A stretch of DNA of 64,000 nucleotides from Bursaphelenchus xylophilus. Its lineage: Eukaryota > Nematoda > Chromadorea > Rhabditida > Aphelenchoididae. Numbering within the stretch: position 1 is the stretch's first letter; the number at the start of each line of letters is the position of its first letter. Positions 12,601 to 27,600 of this stretch are shown one piece after another. The notes under the pieces were generated by a model. It saw nothing but the letters and a program-made list of their open reading frames with translations, did no database searches and was not told where the DNA came from. The position numbers and the translations under genes are program-made. The stretch lies in NCBI GenBank assembly GCA_904066235.2, contig CAJFCV020000003.1:9362001-9426000 (forward strand). Reading direction: 5' to 3'.

Positions 12601-15600
12601 GCCCAATGAGATTTTTTCCAATTTCTCAGCCAAAAGTCAAACAAAGTTTGAATTTGTGATTTCCCGCATTTTTTGGCATTGTGTTTCAAGGGTTTTTAGT
12701 GCTCTAAATTCCACGTTACAACTTTCGAAATATAAATTTAGAGATTTTTAGGTTTTTTAAGGCTATTTGAAAGGCGAAAACTTTTAAATTTCGAATTTCC
12801 CGCGCAATTTGGCATTCTGTTTTACGGGTCGAAAATTGGTTAAAATTGAATTTTTTAGGCTTTAAGTAGTTTTTTTATAAATTTAAGGTCATTTAAAGAT
12901 CATTTGAACCAATGTATTTTTTGAATTTCTTGTTTCCCGCCATTTTTGGCATTATGTTTCAACCTTATTTTCTCTCACAAAACCGTTTCTAATTATTTTT
13001 TGACAGTATTTTAATTGTTTTAACGTTATTTCGAGGCCATTGCGGGTGCAACGTTTCGGCCCTCGAATTTCCGCGGCGGTCCCAGGAATTGGGCGTCTAA
13101 TTAGGATGTTACGTCGCCTTCGTATGTCACATTATTTGTTTCCGTTTTCGGACGATTAGACGAAAAACGACCCGAAAACACGAGAGCCCCAAATTACTCG
13201 TCGAGAACGCTAACTTTGGCAGGCTGGTGGCGTTGTTTACGGCGTTGATTACAGTAGGAAAATGAGACGTAAAAAGTCCGGCATGTGGTGTGTACTTTGG
13301 GCTATGCTACAGCTGAATTAGCTAACACAATTTTTTATAGCGAAATTTTTTATTTTTCATAGGCAAAAAAATGTTTTTTATGAATTTTTCTCTGGGATTT
13401 TTTGGATTTTCACCCAAAATTTGAGCTAAAATACGGTTTTAATATTGCGAAAAAATTTTTCTTATGAAAATTCGGGGTACCTAAAGGTTTTTCATGCAAT
13501 TTTTCAGATAAAAAATTTAAAGTAATTTTGATTACAGACTAATTTCATCATTTTTATCTTATTTTAGTCCAAAAAACTTGCCAAAATCAATAAAAACCCT
13601 TCTAAAAATTTCGTTTTTCCTATTTCTTTTTTGTCCGACGGCATTGTAGGACATCGTACTATCCATTTCGCGACCATTCTTGCGTTCTCCGAATTAATTT
13701 TCGGCCATAAAAAAGGGTTCTTGAAAACAACCGAACCGGAAGAAAAAATTATTTTATTTTACAATATTTATAGGCCCTCAGGGGATGTGCGCGTGTGCTG
13801 TTATAAATTTAGAGGGCATTTTTTCGTATGGAAATTTTTGCAAGAATCTTTTAAAACAAATTTTGATAAAAAATAATTTTTTTTTTTTTTTTTTTCATAA
13901 AAAAAATATTTTTTTTTTGAAAAATTCGTACTTTACTTATAAGTTATAACCTCCTGGGAGCCTTTTATAACAGCCATTCGCTTGGTTTAAGCAATTTTTC
14001 GACAAAAAAAACTGTTTTTTATTACTTTAGACAACAAAAATTCAAATAATATTTGAATGCTACTGAGTACTTGAAATTTGTCAAAACAGTGTGCCATACC
14101 CACAAAATAGACTGTAAATTTCACACTATACAAATTGTAGCCGTACAATTTAATCATCAAGATTTACAGCCAATAATTATACACATTATACATAACATTT
14201 TTCCTCTAAATTTCTCAAATTTTGGTTGCATTTATTGAATCTCTGTGCGAAAAGTGCAGAAGGTCAGCTGATACTGACGGAAACAGTATTTAAAATTAAA
14301 ATTGCTATTGTTTTTGGATCGCTTTTGTCAAATTGGACGCAGTTTCCCCAAAAAAGGCCTTTGTTTTGCTCGAGTTGGTCCCAGCAACTGAGCTTTTCAG
14401 AAATTCTGACCTTTATCTGGCTGAATAAGATATTAGATGGCAAAATCAGTTGATTTAGACGGTTTGACTTACTAATTTTGGAAAAGTATCATCTGTTTTA
14501 CCTAGAGGTGGCAATCGGGCCGGGCCGGGCCGAATTTTGCGGCCCGGCCCGCGGGCCGAAGTGACCAGGCCGGCCCTGGGCTTTTTCAAATTTGCTCAGG
14601 CCCGGCCCGGCCCGGCCCGGTGAAAGCCCAGGCCGGCCCGGCCCGGCCCTGTTTGGCCCGATACTGCAAAAAGGTTGGATAAAACTTTATGCACTCTCTA
14701 CTGGAACTTTTTATGCCTTCCAGCGGGGTTTTACGTCTATATGAGTGGAATTAAAACGTCTAGTCGGCTGACTGGAACAGCCGAATAGGTACCTAAAACC
14801 TAGCCAAAAAGTTGGATTGTGTCGATTTTTTTTATCCTATAGAAAGTTAGCTATGTAAAAATATGGACGTTATGAGGCTACATGTTTAATCAAAAACTGC
14901 GTAGATGCGGTCATTTACCTCAAGGAATCAAATTACAGCGAAATGTTTTTAACTTAAAAGTTTATCATCAAAAATTCGAAGATTTGCCCGATCCTTGCAT
15001 ATTTGGGTGGGATTTTACATATACATAATCAGTGATTTTAAAGAGTTTGAAAAGGTGGTAAAACAGTATATAAGTCAAAAAGGTTTGATTTAATATCCAT
15101 CCAACAATTCTGCTAAGCATTTGTGCTTTATTTTGCTGGTTCAGTATTAATTTTTTTCACTTATCCACCTTCCGGGCCGGGCCGGGCCGAGAGTCTCGGC
15201 CCGGCCGACGGGCCGAAGCGGTCAGGCCGGCCCTGGGCTTTTTCAAATCTGCTCAGGCCCGGCCCGGCCCGGCCCAATCACCGGGCCCGGCCGGGCCGGG
15301 CCGGCCCAGCCCGATTGCCACCTCTAGTTTTACCTGGTTATTGTCAAAAAATTGAGAAAAATCAATGTTTATCGTCAAAATATGCAAATTTTTATTTTAA
15401 ATTCTGACCGATAATAGAAAAGCATTCTGTAAAATTTTGTAAAAAAAAACCTGGCCACTTCGTATTTTACCATAAACTAATTGAATTTTTGATTTTTCTC
15501 GATTTTCAGCCGACTTTGTCAAATTTTGATGACTTTCGAAAAAATGAAAAAAAATTTGTTTTAAATTTCGATAGCCAGCTGTAAATACTAGCGTAAAATT

Positions 15601-18600
15601 ATGTGGAGCAACTTTATAAAGCTTGAATCTTACGGTAAACACTTTGAATTTTCGAAAAATCCCGATTTTTATCCAATTTTTCCAAATTTTTGATGATTTT
15701 GGGGGAAAAAACTTTATTTTTAACCAAAAGTTTGTTAAAAAATAAAAGATTTTGATTAAAAAATTCGTACACGCTCTTCAAGATTACTGTAGAACACGCC
15801 AATGATTGCAAATTTCCAGAAAATCCCTAAAATCTCTCCTCATTTCTCGAGTGTAATGCCTAAACGTCCTTGTCCCATTCCAAAAACAATACCCAAATAT
15901 ACATTTATTTTCGCGTTAAATTTGTTTTTCTCCCCGTTCCTCCCCGAAATCCATTAGCCCAATTTCCGCGCACAAATTAAACCCATTCGTGGGGCCCGGC
16001 GGGCCGGTTTTTTAATTTTCGTCAAAGATCCCGCTGGCATGTCGTTAAAGGCTTGGTATTTCGCAAAGAAGGGATGTCAACGGCTAAGTGCCACACTTGG
16101 CGGGCCTACAACGCGTGCTGGTGTTAGTGGGATGGGGTTTTAGGCCTTTTGGAGAGCGAGTTTTTATTGGTAATTTGAGAGATTTTGTGGGGTTTATAAG
16201 GTGCTGAAAGCGTGGTAAAATCACATTTTTGTTGCTGGTTTTTTGGACTCATGGTGGATTTTTTGTTTGAAAAAGTTATTCAGCTGTAAAATTGATATGT
16301 AAAATAAGCAAAAATTTTTTTTAAATATATCAAAAATATGTCAAAACAAAAAAAAATCTTATGAAAAAATGTCTGGACCTCCATGTTATCTTATTTTTTA
16401 CCAAAAAAAAATATTTCTCAAGATACCAAGTGCTATGTTTTTCATATTGCGCATGAATAATCATCCAACGACATAAATCATTCGCTGAAAATTTTGGCTT
16501 GCCCTTTGCAAGCCTAAATTTTCAGAGAGATGACGTAAAACAAGGAGTTCGCTAGACGCCGATATCTTTTCAAGGTTTGCGATGAAAAAATTTACCTTCT
16601 CTCCTATCAATACTCATCACAAATATCAAACGTCAAATTGAAAATCGCGTATTTTACCGGATTCCCAATTTCCTTTATGACCTTTGTCACCAGGCCAGTA
16701 AAACTTCCGGCTCGAAAAAGACATTCGAGTTTTGTTATTTTTAAATCAAATTCGGCCAAGAGGGTTTACGACTCATAAACTCTTGGCCCATTTATTAGAC
16801 AGACAAGTTTTATTGGAACCACCGGCGAAACTCGCCTCATTCCCGATGTTATCCTTGAGATCAGACTTGTGGGTTGATTTGGGCCTTGTGGGCTGGCGAT
16901 TGGACCAATGATCTAGCAAAATTATTTTTGATTTCTTGAAGGATTATTGGGTAAAATACGGGCTGTGAAAGATGTTTTACAGTAAGCTTTTGAGCAAAAA
17001 AATCTATAGGGGAAAATTGGTAGATACGAGTTTTTTATCTTTTTTACAGACAGAGTACCATCAAGAACCCTGCAAAATTTGCGGTATAATCTCTGAATAG
17101 CCCGTTTATCACACTCTAGAAATTTTATCCCGTGTGCTATAGCCGCAACGGAGATATTAGCAACTTATTTTTTGAGAGAGAGCATCAAAAGAGAGGAGAG
17201 TCGCGCGTGAAAAACTCTTTACTCTATAACTTTTAAATTTGAAGTCAGGCTGATTCGTTTTTTCTTGCATAAATTCGAAATTCTTCTTTGATCTCACTCT
17301 AATTTTTTCAAGGAAAATTGCAAAAATTTTGCTAATTTTCCGATGATTTTTGTTTACCTTCTCCAAGAAAGCTTTGGTCTTTCCCCAGCCTCCTTGTAGC
17401 TTCAAATTAGTCTCCGAATCTCGAGTTCATGCAAAATCTGCAGCTTCGGACATGATGTTTGTTATGTTAACTTCCAAATTAAGGAAGGAAAAAAACATGT
17501 CAGAGTAATTACCGTCGAAATTAGTCGATAATTTTGTTCAAAATTTGTGCTGGAAAAGTTTTAATTAGCTATTTTTACTTATACATAATGAGCAAAGCTG
17601 CAAAGAGAGACGTTTTCTAAGCCCCTAACTGTACGTAGTTCCTCATTAGAACGGAAAAATTGCAGGATGAACGGAGATTCCCGACCTTCTTTGTTATTTA
17701 TATTACCCATCATGCGGTGGATCCCATATTTGAACAGGCTTTATTCGTAATCAAAAATGTTAGATACCGGTATTTGTGGTTTATAAACGCCTCTGATTCT
17801 AGGAATTTGGAGAAATTCCATTTTAGTAAGCAACTGGAGATAAGCAGATTACTGTATTTTTAAACATATATTTTTGATCTAATATAAGGTGTTTGACAGT
17901 GGAAAAAGAGTTGTTTATGAAGATGCTATGCTGTATACAGGTCAGTGGTAAGACAAAGCTAAAATTTGAGTCAAAATTAGCGTATTTTACAAGCAAAAAA
18001 TATTTTACGAACAAACATTTAGCAAAAATTTTTTGATGATATTACAGTAATCCATAGACAAAAAAAGGCTGATAAAGTCTAAAATAGAAATGATAGGGCA
18101 TCTACGTTTTGCTTATTATACTCTCTTAATGATGTTATCACGTCGGGTATAACATTTTTTAATTTTTCGACCCCAAAAACTACACTATTATTACGCACAT
18201 ATACGAGTGCCTCCATTCTCCCCACAAACATCCACCTATTCTTTGCGTAATTTGTGCTCGCATCCCGTGCATTATGCGGATAATCCGCCAAAAATTTGTT
18301 CATTAGACAGAGACTTTGTTTTCAGAACAATGGAAAATAGAGTTTATGATGGTGGGAATTTTTAGGGAGGGACAGTAAAATTATGTCATTTTTAGGGGAA
18401 GATGAGGAAAATGGGAGAGGTGATAAAGTAAGGTGGTTTTTTGTCTTTCGGAGACCACGAAAAAATCTATTTCTCTCAAAAAATTTTTTTTTTATTTTTG
18501 TAGAATACGAAGATAAACCTACTTTTGCATGATTTAATAAACCTTGAACCCACGATCTCTTCATTAACCATGCTTTTCACAGCAATCTTTTTTAATTTCC

Positions 18601-21600
18601 CCCCGTGAAAACACCTTTTATGGGCAATACTTTGCCTCTGGCACGTTTCCAATTTATGACCGATTCTGTTGTCAAGGCCTTAAATTTTACGACCAGTGGA
18701 CAGCCACCCACAAAAAAAGCTCTACAAAATTGCTGGAGGCATTTTATTTCCAAATTTTCGATCGAATTCTTGAGCCCAAAAATAACAAATTTAAGGGGCA
18801 AAAGAAGAATTTGATTATTTACATTTGTCGTCAGAGCCCTCAGAAATCGTGTCGCGTATCCCCAAGGGGATTCTTTAGCGATTTTTTGGATGCAAAATCA
18901 GTTTAAGTTTGTGCTGGATATTCGCGAAAAATCCGGGCATTTCGAGGCAACGGATAATGAGGAGGGCGGCATGATATCGTGGACTTGTTGTCTGGCCCTG
19001 CAAAGGGCATTCGGGACGGTTTACGTAGTGTTTTTGAGCTTTGTGAGCTCAAGAGTACGGATTGTAAGGAGGGCGGTAAGAGAGAAAGGCTTTTTCAGCC
19101 ATTTTTTTGCAAATTTTGTGTGGAAAAATTCATTTTTTTGTGGGAATGTTGTTCTACGAGTAAGAATGAAAATTTTCATGACAAAGTTTGCAAAAGATTT
19201 AGTGTTTTTATCAACTTTTTTGACTTCAAATCAGTTTCTGCAAAGCGCCAGCGACACATTTCGCTTGTGTCCTAGAAATTTTTAAACTTACAAGGAAAAT
19301 ATCAGAAGTGCTACTCTCAGATTTTCTTTAGAGTTTGCACACAAGTCAATCATAAGCTAAATATCAATTCATGAAAGTTTTAGCTGGCGCTATGCAAGCG
19401 CCACCGATATATTGGACGATCTTTGCCGCCGAGAGAGTACGCTGAATGCGGAGAGCGGTCAGAAAGATTAAAACTTTTTGACCATAACTTTGCCTGTTTC
19501 CCGCGGAAAAAAAAAGATTTTTGGTGAAAAAATTACGTTTTACGGTAGAAATAGGTCTGAAGTTTTTCGTGCCGAAATTTGACAAAAAGTCTCAAATTTT
19601 CGCCGGTTTTCGGTCTCAAAATCTCGGTTGTTTCTGCAAAGCGCGAGTTAAGATTCTTGCATATATTTTAGAAAAAAATATTCTAAATTTGTGCCAAGTT
19701 TCATCAAAATCTGAGCGTCGCACTTGGAGTACTTCACCTGTTAATTGACGTTTATTATATAGTGTCATTATCTCCTCAAAAATTACTGTGTGAATTTTTT
19801 GAATTCTGCAAAAAATTCTCTTTCCAAAAATTGTAAAATTCCTGCATCTCGCAAAAAAAAAAACAAAACATATTTTTTCGGATTAAATATAGACCAGTTG
19901 AATTTCGACGTAACGCCAGCGAAGCGGAATGCCCTCTCGATTGTCAGGGGATTGTTCCAAGAAATATTTTCGAAAGCGCTGAGGCATTCGTTGTTGGTTC
20001 AGAGGACGCAACATCCGGCAAATTAAATGACCACATAACTTTTGCTGGAAATGAGTATTCCTGGTAGTTGTTATTAGAAGAGTTATTAGCAGGAGAAAGT
20101 GCAAGTCAATGAGAATTTGAGGGGATCCAGGTCGAAGATCAAGCAGAAACTTGTGTAGTTGGAGGACAGAATTAAAATATAAGGCATGACAAATATTTTG
20201 GAGGTTGTAGAGCCCTATAAATTATACCACCATCTGGTAAAACGGCGGGAAATTACTTTAGACACCAAAATCATCAAAAATTTGCAAAAAATCTCGAAAA
20301 ATGATCGATTTTTCTATAAAAATTTCCGTTTTTTATTTGAAATCAGACAAAAATATTTGTGTTCTGTATAGTTGTTTGTAAAATACATCTGTTTTGATTC
20401 ATTTCTATATAGAATTTTTCAAAATTCCCTCGAGTTTAAATTGAAACCTAAATTTTCGCTAAAGTTCTTCTAACAATGCCTTTTTAATTTAATTTCCCTC
20501 CAAAACACGGTCGCTACAGTTTCGCCTTTGCTCTATTACCCCGTAGACATGTTCGAAAACAATTTACAGACATGCTTGCAGCACGTTTTGTCTCCATTTT
20601 CCGGTATTGTGACGTATTCCCCCGGGTTCAGAGACTCCTTTCGGATCGAAAGAAACCCTCCAATTAGAGTCTTTGAAAAAGCCAAAAAGTTGTAGCCAAA
20701 TAAACCGAGACATGCCCTGTAAGATCTCTCTGTGGGCTTGCGTAATTAGCGAACTTTTGACTTCAAACACGAGCTAAACTGAGCGCTAGTTTGCATCGTA
20801 TTGTTGGCCGTTTGGAGGAGCCGGTCGCGCGTGAAAATCCGGATCTTCTGAGCTTTGCGGGGCTTCCGGCCCAAATGGATCTAAGTTTTTTTAATGCCCT
20901 AAGGGCTTAGGAACATAGGGGTACTTGCGTTTCTGCAGGCTAATTGCAAGGTTTATCAATTCATCTATATTTTGTCCGGAAAATTTTGGACCTTTTAGGA
21001 GGCTTATAAAAATGGTCGGATAAACGTAAATTTTTGAATCTTCTATGGCGATTAAACTACCGTACTGTTAGACGGTACAATCAGAAGTCTTTTCAAATCA
21101 AAATATTTTCATTGACCACACTTGTAATATAATAGTAAAAAATAAGCTTTTCAAAATTTGCCCATCTTATTGGGCCATGTACAATATCGAGGATTTTCTC
21201 GCAAACCAATTGCTCAAATTTAATCACCTTGGGCTCTAATGTAATCACAGACAATGTGCTTTCAAACAAATATAAGAGCATACTACTTGGCATTACAACA
21301 TTTATGGTAATCGCATTTCAAACTAAGGCACAAAAAATACCATTAGATCTATTATTAATACGATAATGTCTTCTCTTGTCATAACATTGACCAAAACTTT
21401 CCCTTCCCCCCATAAAAACACTTGAACGCCACGCAAACGAAAGGTTGTTACGACCAGTAGCGTCACGATATTCGATTTCAAATCCATTGAATTGAAAGCA
21501 AATATTCGACAGATCGTTTTTGGATGTCAAAATAAAAAGGATCGTCGAAAGGAATATTTTCACGTGAAGATCTTTTTTCTATTTTTCTAACTAATTAATA

Positions 21601-24600
21601 ATGAGTTCTCTTTCAGGCGTTAATGGGTCAAGATCAGTCCAAGTCTTCGATGACCGCCTTTTCCAATTCGTTTGACAGTGCCACCGTCTACCAAACAAAT
21701 CGCCATTCTCTTGCCCCAAGACGCGCCGATTCCACCGCCTCCGACGACACGCAGTCTACAAGTCTGAAGGAGCCCAACCGACCAATCGCCGGGTCTACCG
21801 GGTCGTTGCAAGCCAACTCAACGGGTCTCCGAAGACAGAAGAAAATGAGTATGGAAAGGGTAAGATGACTAAAAATGCTATCGAAAGTATTACACATCGT
21901 ATTTTGATCGGTTTTAAAATGCTGTGAATTCGTTAAAAATACGAGTGTCGCATCTTCTTTCGTATTTTAAAACAATTTTTTAAAAATTACCCATTTTTCC
22001 GCTGACTAATTACCGCTGACAGCATTAATCATATTTTTTGTCATCAAGCTAGGGCGCAGCTTGCCGAATGGAAAATCGTAAAACACGGAGAACGATTCTA
22101 AAATTTGAATTTTTGAGTATCCATGGTCTTTTTTCAAATATTTCAAGTATTTTTTCGCTATAAAAACAGCAATTTATCCATAGATTACCTCATAATTTAA
22201 AAAAAATAAATTTCTAAATCCCGAAATCTGAGCTCAACGTTCCAAAATTCCCATTGTAACTTTTTTCTTTTTTTTTCTTTCCCCTCCAAAGATTCTAGAA
22301 TTACCCGGCATTCTCGCTACGTGTCTAATTTAGAGTATGACCCATTAAACTTTTCGAAATTCTGCATTTTTCGCATTAAAAATTTCTTTTTTTGCTCCAA
22401 ATTTAGCGAACCCGCCGGGGTGATTGTGACGTCGCTGCAAATGTCTTTCCTTTAATAATTATTATTCGGAAAGTGTGGCCGTTCCATAAATTCTTAATTC
22501 GGCTGCCCTCCGGCGCTTCTGAAAGGGGGGTCGTTAAAAATGCGACGAGTGGGTTGTAAGTTTCGGTAATGGATGCCCTCAGGGGCCTTTGCGATGATGA
22601 GCAGAGACCAGGTTGTAAAGGAGGTAGTAGATTATCGGGAGTTATGTTGGCACGCGATGAATCCGGGTCGGAAGCCGGGAAAAAAGTGTAAAATTAATTG
22701 GATGCATACGGTAGCGGCGGAACTTCGGGTTTGAAAGATCTTTTTGGACTTTTGTGGAGGCTCGAGGATTGATGTTTACTAAGGGTTGCGTCACGGAAGT
22801 TGAAAATTTTTCGAAATTGCTTGATTTTTGGCACATTTAGAATTGAAGTACGCAAAGTTCAACTCTCAGATTTTCTTCAATTTTAGCATAGATAATCTAC
22901 ATAGGCCATATTAACATCGCTGAAAATTGTAGCTCACAATTTGCAGCCGCAGCCGAGATATTCAACGATCTTTGAAGCAAAGGCAAATAAGGAAGTTGCC
23001 ATAAGCTATGACTTGCAAAGATCGTTGAATATCTCAACTCCGGCTGTAAGTCATGAGCTAAAATTTTCAGTGATTTAAATATGGTCTATGTAGATTACCT
23101 ATGCTGAATTTTAAGACAATCCGAGACTTGAGCTTGGAGAACTCCCACAAAAATTTTTTTTTGGATTAGGAAACATAGCCTTGTGTCTTGTGCCAATATC
23201 ACGTATCAAAAAAAATTTTTGCATCATTTCTACCGCACTTCCAACTCAAACCCACCTCCTCGCACATTCTCACCACCAGCATTACTGTAATATCACAAGC
23301 TCCATGTGGCCCAAACACTCCTCTTTTCCCACACCCGCCCGTTCTTTGAAACCACCAGAACGCATTTATTTTTAACATTTTTTCACGATGAATTCGTTAT
23401 CACCCAACATCCCGTGCCCGTTTTCGGGGGTTGTTTTCCCATATTCACCGAGAATGTGTAGCATGTTTACCTCAGCTCCCAATAATACCCGCTAATTTTT
23501 TATTTCTTACCAATTTTACGTAAAAATTGGACAAAAAAAGATTTGTCTGAAAAAAATTTTCAGCAAAACATAATTTAACCTAGACTTCTCTTGTCGTATT
23601 TTACCTCAAAATAGATTCTTCAGCCAAAAATTGTAGCCAAAATTAAAGCTACAGATTTTGTTCCAACGCAAAGATAAAGATCCCTGATTTTCATTAGTTT
23701 CGGCGTCGAATTACAATGAAATCACTAATACAAAAGACGGATTTTGTTACAAAAACAGTTTGGAAAGCCTGGGGGTGAAAAACTTTGGACATCATGAGGT
23801 GTTTATGAAGGGGGTGGGAAACGGGATTTTTTCGAAATTCTGGATTTTTTTTCTGTGAAAAATTTGATGACTTTGATTATAACTTATTTGGTCACTCTTG
23901 AAATCAGAAGTAATATTTTGACCGTTTTGAGATTTTTTAATCGAAAAAATCTAAAAATTTTTTGTTTTTTTATCAAAATTCTCCAATTTTTTTCGATTTT
24001 CCGGTAAAAAAACGATCACTTTTGGTACAAAATTTGTATCCTAAATTAAGTTTCACACGATTTAAATGGCATATTTTACCCTTTAGTTTCAATTTGAATC
24101 CATCTTTTTCCAAAACCGACTTTTTACCACCAAATTATACTAGTGTAATATATTTTTTTCAATTTCTTATTCTTAAATTTTCCTTCAGATCCTAATCGTG
24201 CACGTTGTTTGCAGTACACGATTAAGCTCTTTGTTTACGTGCAGCTATTCACACCTACTTCCACCGCATCTGTTGTAGTTTTCTTCCACATTATTTTCGT
24301 CTGTCTACTGAATAGACTAATAATATTTGTTATGATTAAATTACTGTCTAAAAAACCGTATTTCCCTTATAAGTGCCGCGAAAATACCGTCGAAAGCGCA
24401 TTTGGGCGAGATTGTACACATATTCTCTTGTCCAATTTGTAGCGTTTCTGTAGTAACTAAGAGGGTCGGAAATGGGGATGTCTCATGTCTAAATTAATCC
24501 CAATGCCCGGATGGGAAATGTACTTATGTGGGTACAATGTATATTGGTAGGAAGTGTATGAGGCCTGCTTTCAGTTTATATTGTATAAACTTGTATTTTA

Positions 24601-27600
24601 GTGGTAAAAATAGCAACAAAATTGTTTGAAAAGGAAAGTATTAGGTCTAGAAGTATGACTTTGTCGTTTTTTTTGTTTTGCGTTTTTCACAGGTTAAGAT
24701 ACAATTTCGCACCTTCTGTTTAGAGGATCTGAAAGAACGCTGAAAACGCTATCTACTGATACATGTTTCATATGGTAGGGCTTTATATCACGACTTTTAT
24801 AAAGCGTCCAAGATGACCAACTTCGCCTTAAGAAAATGTCGTTTGCAGGGAACTTTATTCTGCACATGTAATGTGATGATACATATCGAGGCTTATACCA
24901 AAAAAATCGCAAAATTTTTCTGATTCAGAATATGTAAAAATTAGCTGCCCAATTTTGATTTGTAGGGGTAAAAAACCCCCTCAGGACTTTTCACGCAACA
25001 CCACGCAAATGTTCATTTTTTATATTGGAACTACAAGTTAAGGTGTAGTATTATAAAGTTTGATATTGTAAGGCTTGTCAAGATACCAGGGTTCACATTA
25101 GCTCAAAACAAAGCTTTTTCATTGGTAAAAACTCGGTCAAAAAGGCATTTATTTGCGTGGTGTTGCGAGAAAAGTTCTGAGGATTTTTTCACCCTTACAA
25201 ACCAAAATTAGGCAGTTAACTTTTACATATTCTGAAGCAGAAAAGCTTTGCGATTTTTTTGATATATGTCTCGACCTGTAACTACATACCATAAGAAGTG
25301 CTTTCCTTGTGAAAATTTTTGATGACCAGTTTTAGACTGACATACATTTTGAGTATTTTAGGGAAAAAAATTGAAATTCCAAAAATAAATTTAGCCTCCA
25401 CATGACTTATGAAGCCGCTTCCCTCCCATTTAACTCATCTCCCTCTGTCATACATCACAAACAACTCCAAAATATGGAGAATGTCATCTTCGCCCATGTT
25501 TTACAATTTGTCTTTTCTTCGGCCAGTAATATTCGATTTAAATATTCTCCCAAAGCCGCTGAAATCGAATATCAATTACAATTTTCCCGGCGGCCTGTGA
25601 CGTCCCCAACCGTTTTCCCTTCGCGTTCCCTGAGGCAGAATAAAAGGGGCGGAGTTTCGGGGCGGCGGTTTGTTCGGGAGAAGGGGGGAATCTTTTGCAC
25701 TCGCGGCCCGACCCCTCTGGCAACAAATATTTTTCGACAATTCCACTTGAACAATCAGTCCAGCCCAATGTTCGGCTGGACTGTTTAGTCGGGGCACGCG
25801 ACTCGAGCTCGAGTGTTACACTTCAAACCGGCGGGCAGATAGGGGCGGGGAATTGGACGTGTGACTTTTGTGAGCGGACATACGATTGGGACAGAGGGCT
25901 CAGGGAGTGGTGGACGATTTGTAGCATCTATTTGATGATTTTTACGCCCAATACACTTGACTTGTAGATTAGAGAAGCAATTTTTATATTGTACTTGAGT
26001 GCTGGCCAAGAGATGGACAAAAAATTTAGTTTTCGATTTTTCGAAGGAAAGTAAAGATTTTACAGTAATCTATAAATATTGCAAATTATTTCTAGAGTAT
26101 ATTTGACTCCTCTTATTTATCATTTTTACTATTTTAAGTATAGAAATTTTCAATGTTCTTAAAAATCATCATTTTTCGAAACTTTTTCCGGAAAAATGTC
26201 AGCCCTGATTAAAATACAGTTACCACCTTGTATATTATAGTGGCTGACAAAATTTTCTTTCCACCTCTATCTCGGGAACCGTTGGGCCTAGAACCTCCAA
26301 ATTCGGCATAGAAACATTATGGGGCAATCTAACATCACACCCAAAAAATCATATCAATTGATGCACTTTCAGTGCACTTTTTATGCAAACGGCAAAAACG
26401 TGATGACAAAATTTTCTTTCCACCGCTTGTAAATCATAAGCCAGAGGGCGCTATGGCATGATTGTGGTGTCGTTGTGATCGCGAAGAAGTCCTCTTTCGA
26501 TCCGTGGCACAATTTTGCAGGACCTTTTGTTTGTTCGCCCTTGGGCGTCTGCCCATCGTTGCCTTGTCCGTTTTCTGCCAAATTCGTGGCCGAGAAGCCC
26601 GCAGAAGGCCCAATGAGATGAAACTGCCGTTAAAAAATCTGCTATTTATGTTTGCAACATTGTTTACACCGGCAGTAAAATTAGATTCAATTTAAGTGTA
26701 AAATGTGCACTTCCAGGGTTTGCGAAACCCGAAAATCGCTTATGTACAGAATGGAGAAGTCCAAATAACATGCGTTTACTAGACATATGGCGCATTTTAG
26801 GTACTATACGACAGTCTGTGTTGAAATCTACTACCTTATCTTACCCCTCTCTGGTCTATGTCGTCTTTAGTAACGCAGGTTGTTGCATTATATGACGGGG
26901 AGGAATTGGCATTACTTAAGCATGACATATTGGAACTTTTGACTACCAGACTTCCTTAATACATTGACTTTGTCCTGCCTTTAACGTTTTTGGCACGACA
27001 AGTTGCTTGCGCGGGAAGCTTAGGGTTACAAATTTTGTACATGGGGCATGCGGAATCTTTCTTCTGCTCAAACCTAAACGCGACATCAGAGACTAAAATC
27101 GTCACTATTTTTTAAGGCTGTAGTATCATTGAAAACATATCAGCAAAAAATGTTACTTGAATTGTCTGCAGTGTTCCCATAACAACGTCATTTTCTGGTA
27201 ACGAGAACCCTGGAAGTGCACATTTTCCTATGCAACACGCTTAAATTAAATCTAATTCTACTGCCGGAGTAAACAATGTTGCAACCATAAATACCAGATT
27301 TAATAAGGGCAGTTTCGTCTCCTTGGGCCTTCTGTGAGCTTTTCTGGCCAAGAGTTTAGCTGAAAACGGACAAGGCGGCGATGAACAGACGCCCAAGGGC
27401 GAACAAACGAAAACTATTGTAAAATTGTGACACGGATCAAGAGAGGACTCCTTCGCGAACACAACGATACCACAATCATGCCTTAGCGCCCTCTGGCTTA
27501 TGATTTACAAACGTTTTTCCAAAGTGGAAAGAAAATTTTGTCATCCCGTTTTTTGCCTTTTGGATAAAAAGTGCACTGAAAGTGCATCAAATGATATGAT

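Noticed and set aside
15123..15407. 94-codon frame rich in Gly, Pro, Ala, Arg
   Set aside because: Produced by the GGGCC repeats at the right end of the hAT-like element.
26462..26695. 77-codon frame with Cys/Arg-rich start
   Set aside because: Part of an inverted-repeat arm, mirrored at 27241-27462; kept only as an observation on the element.
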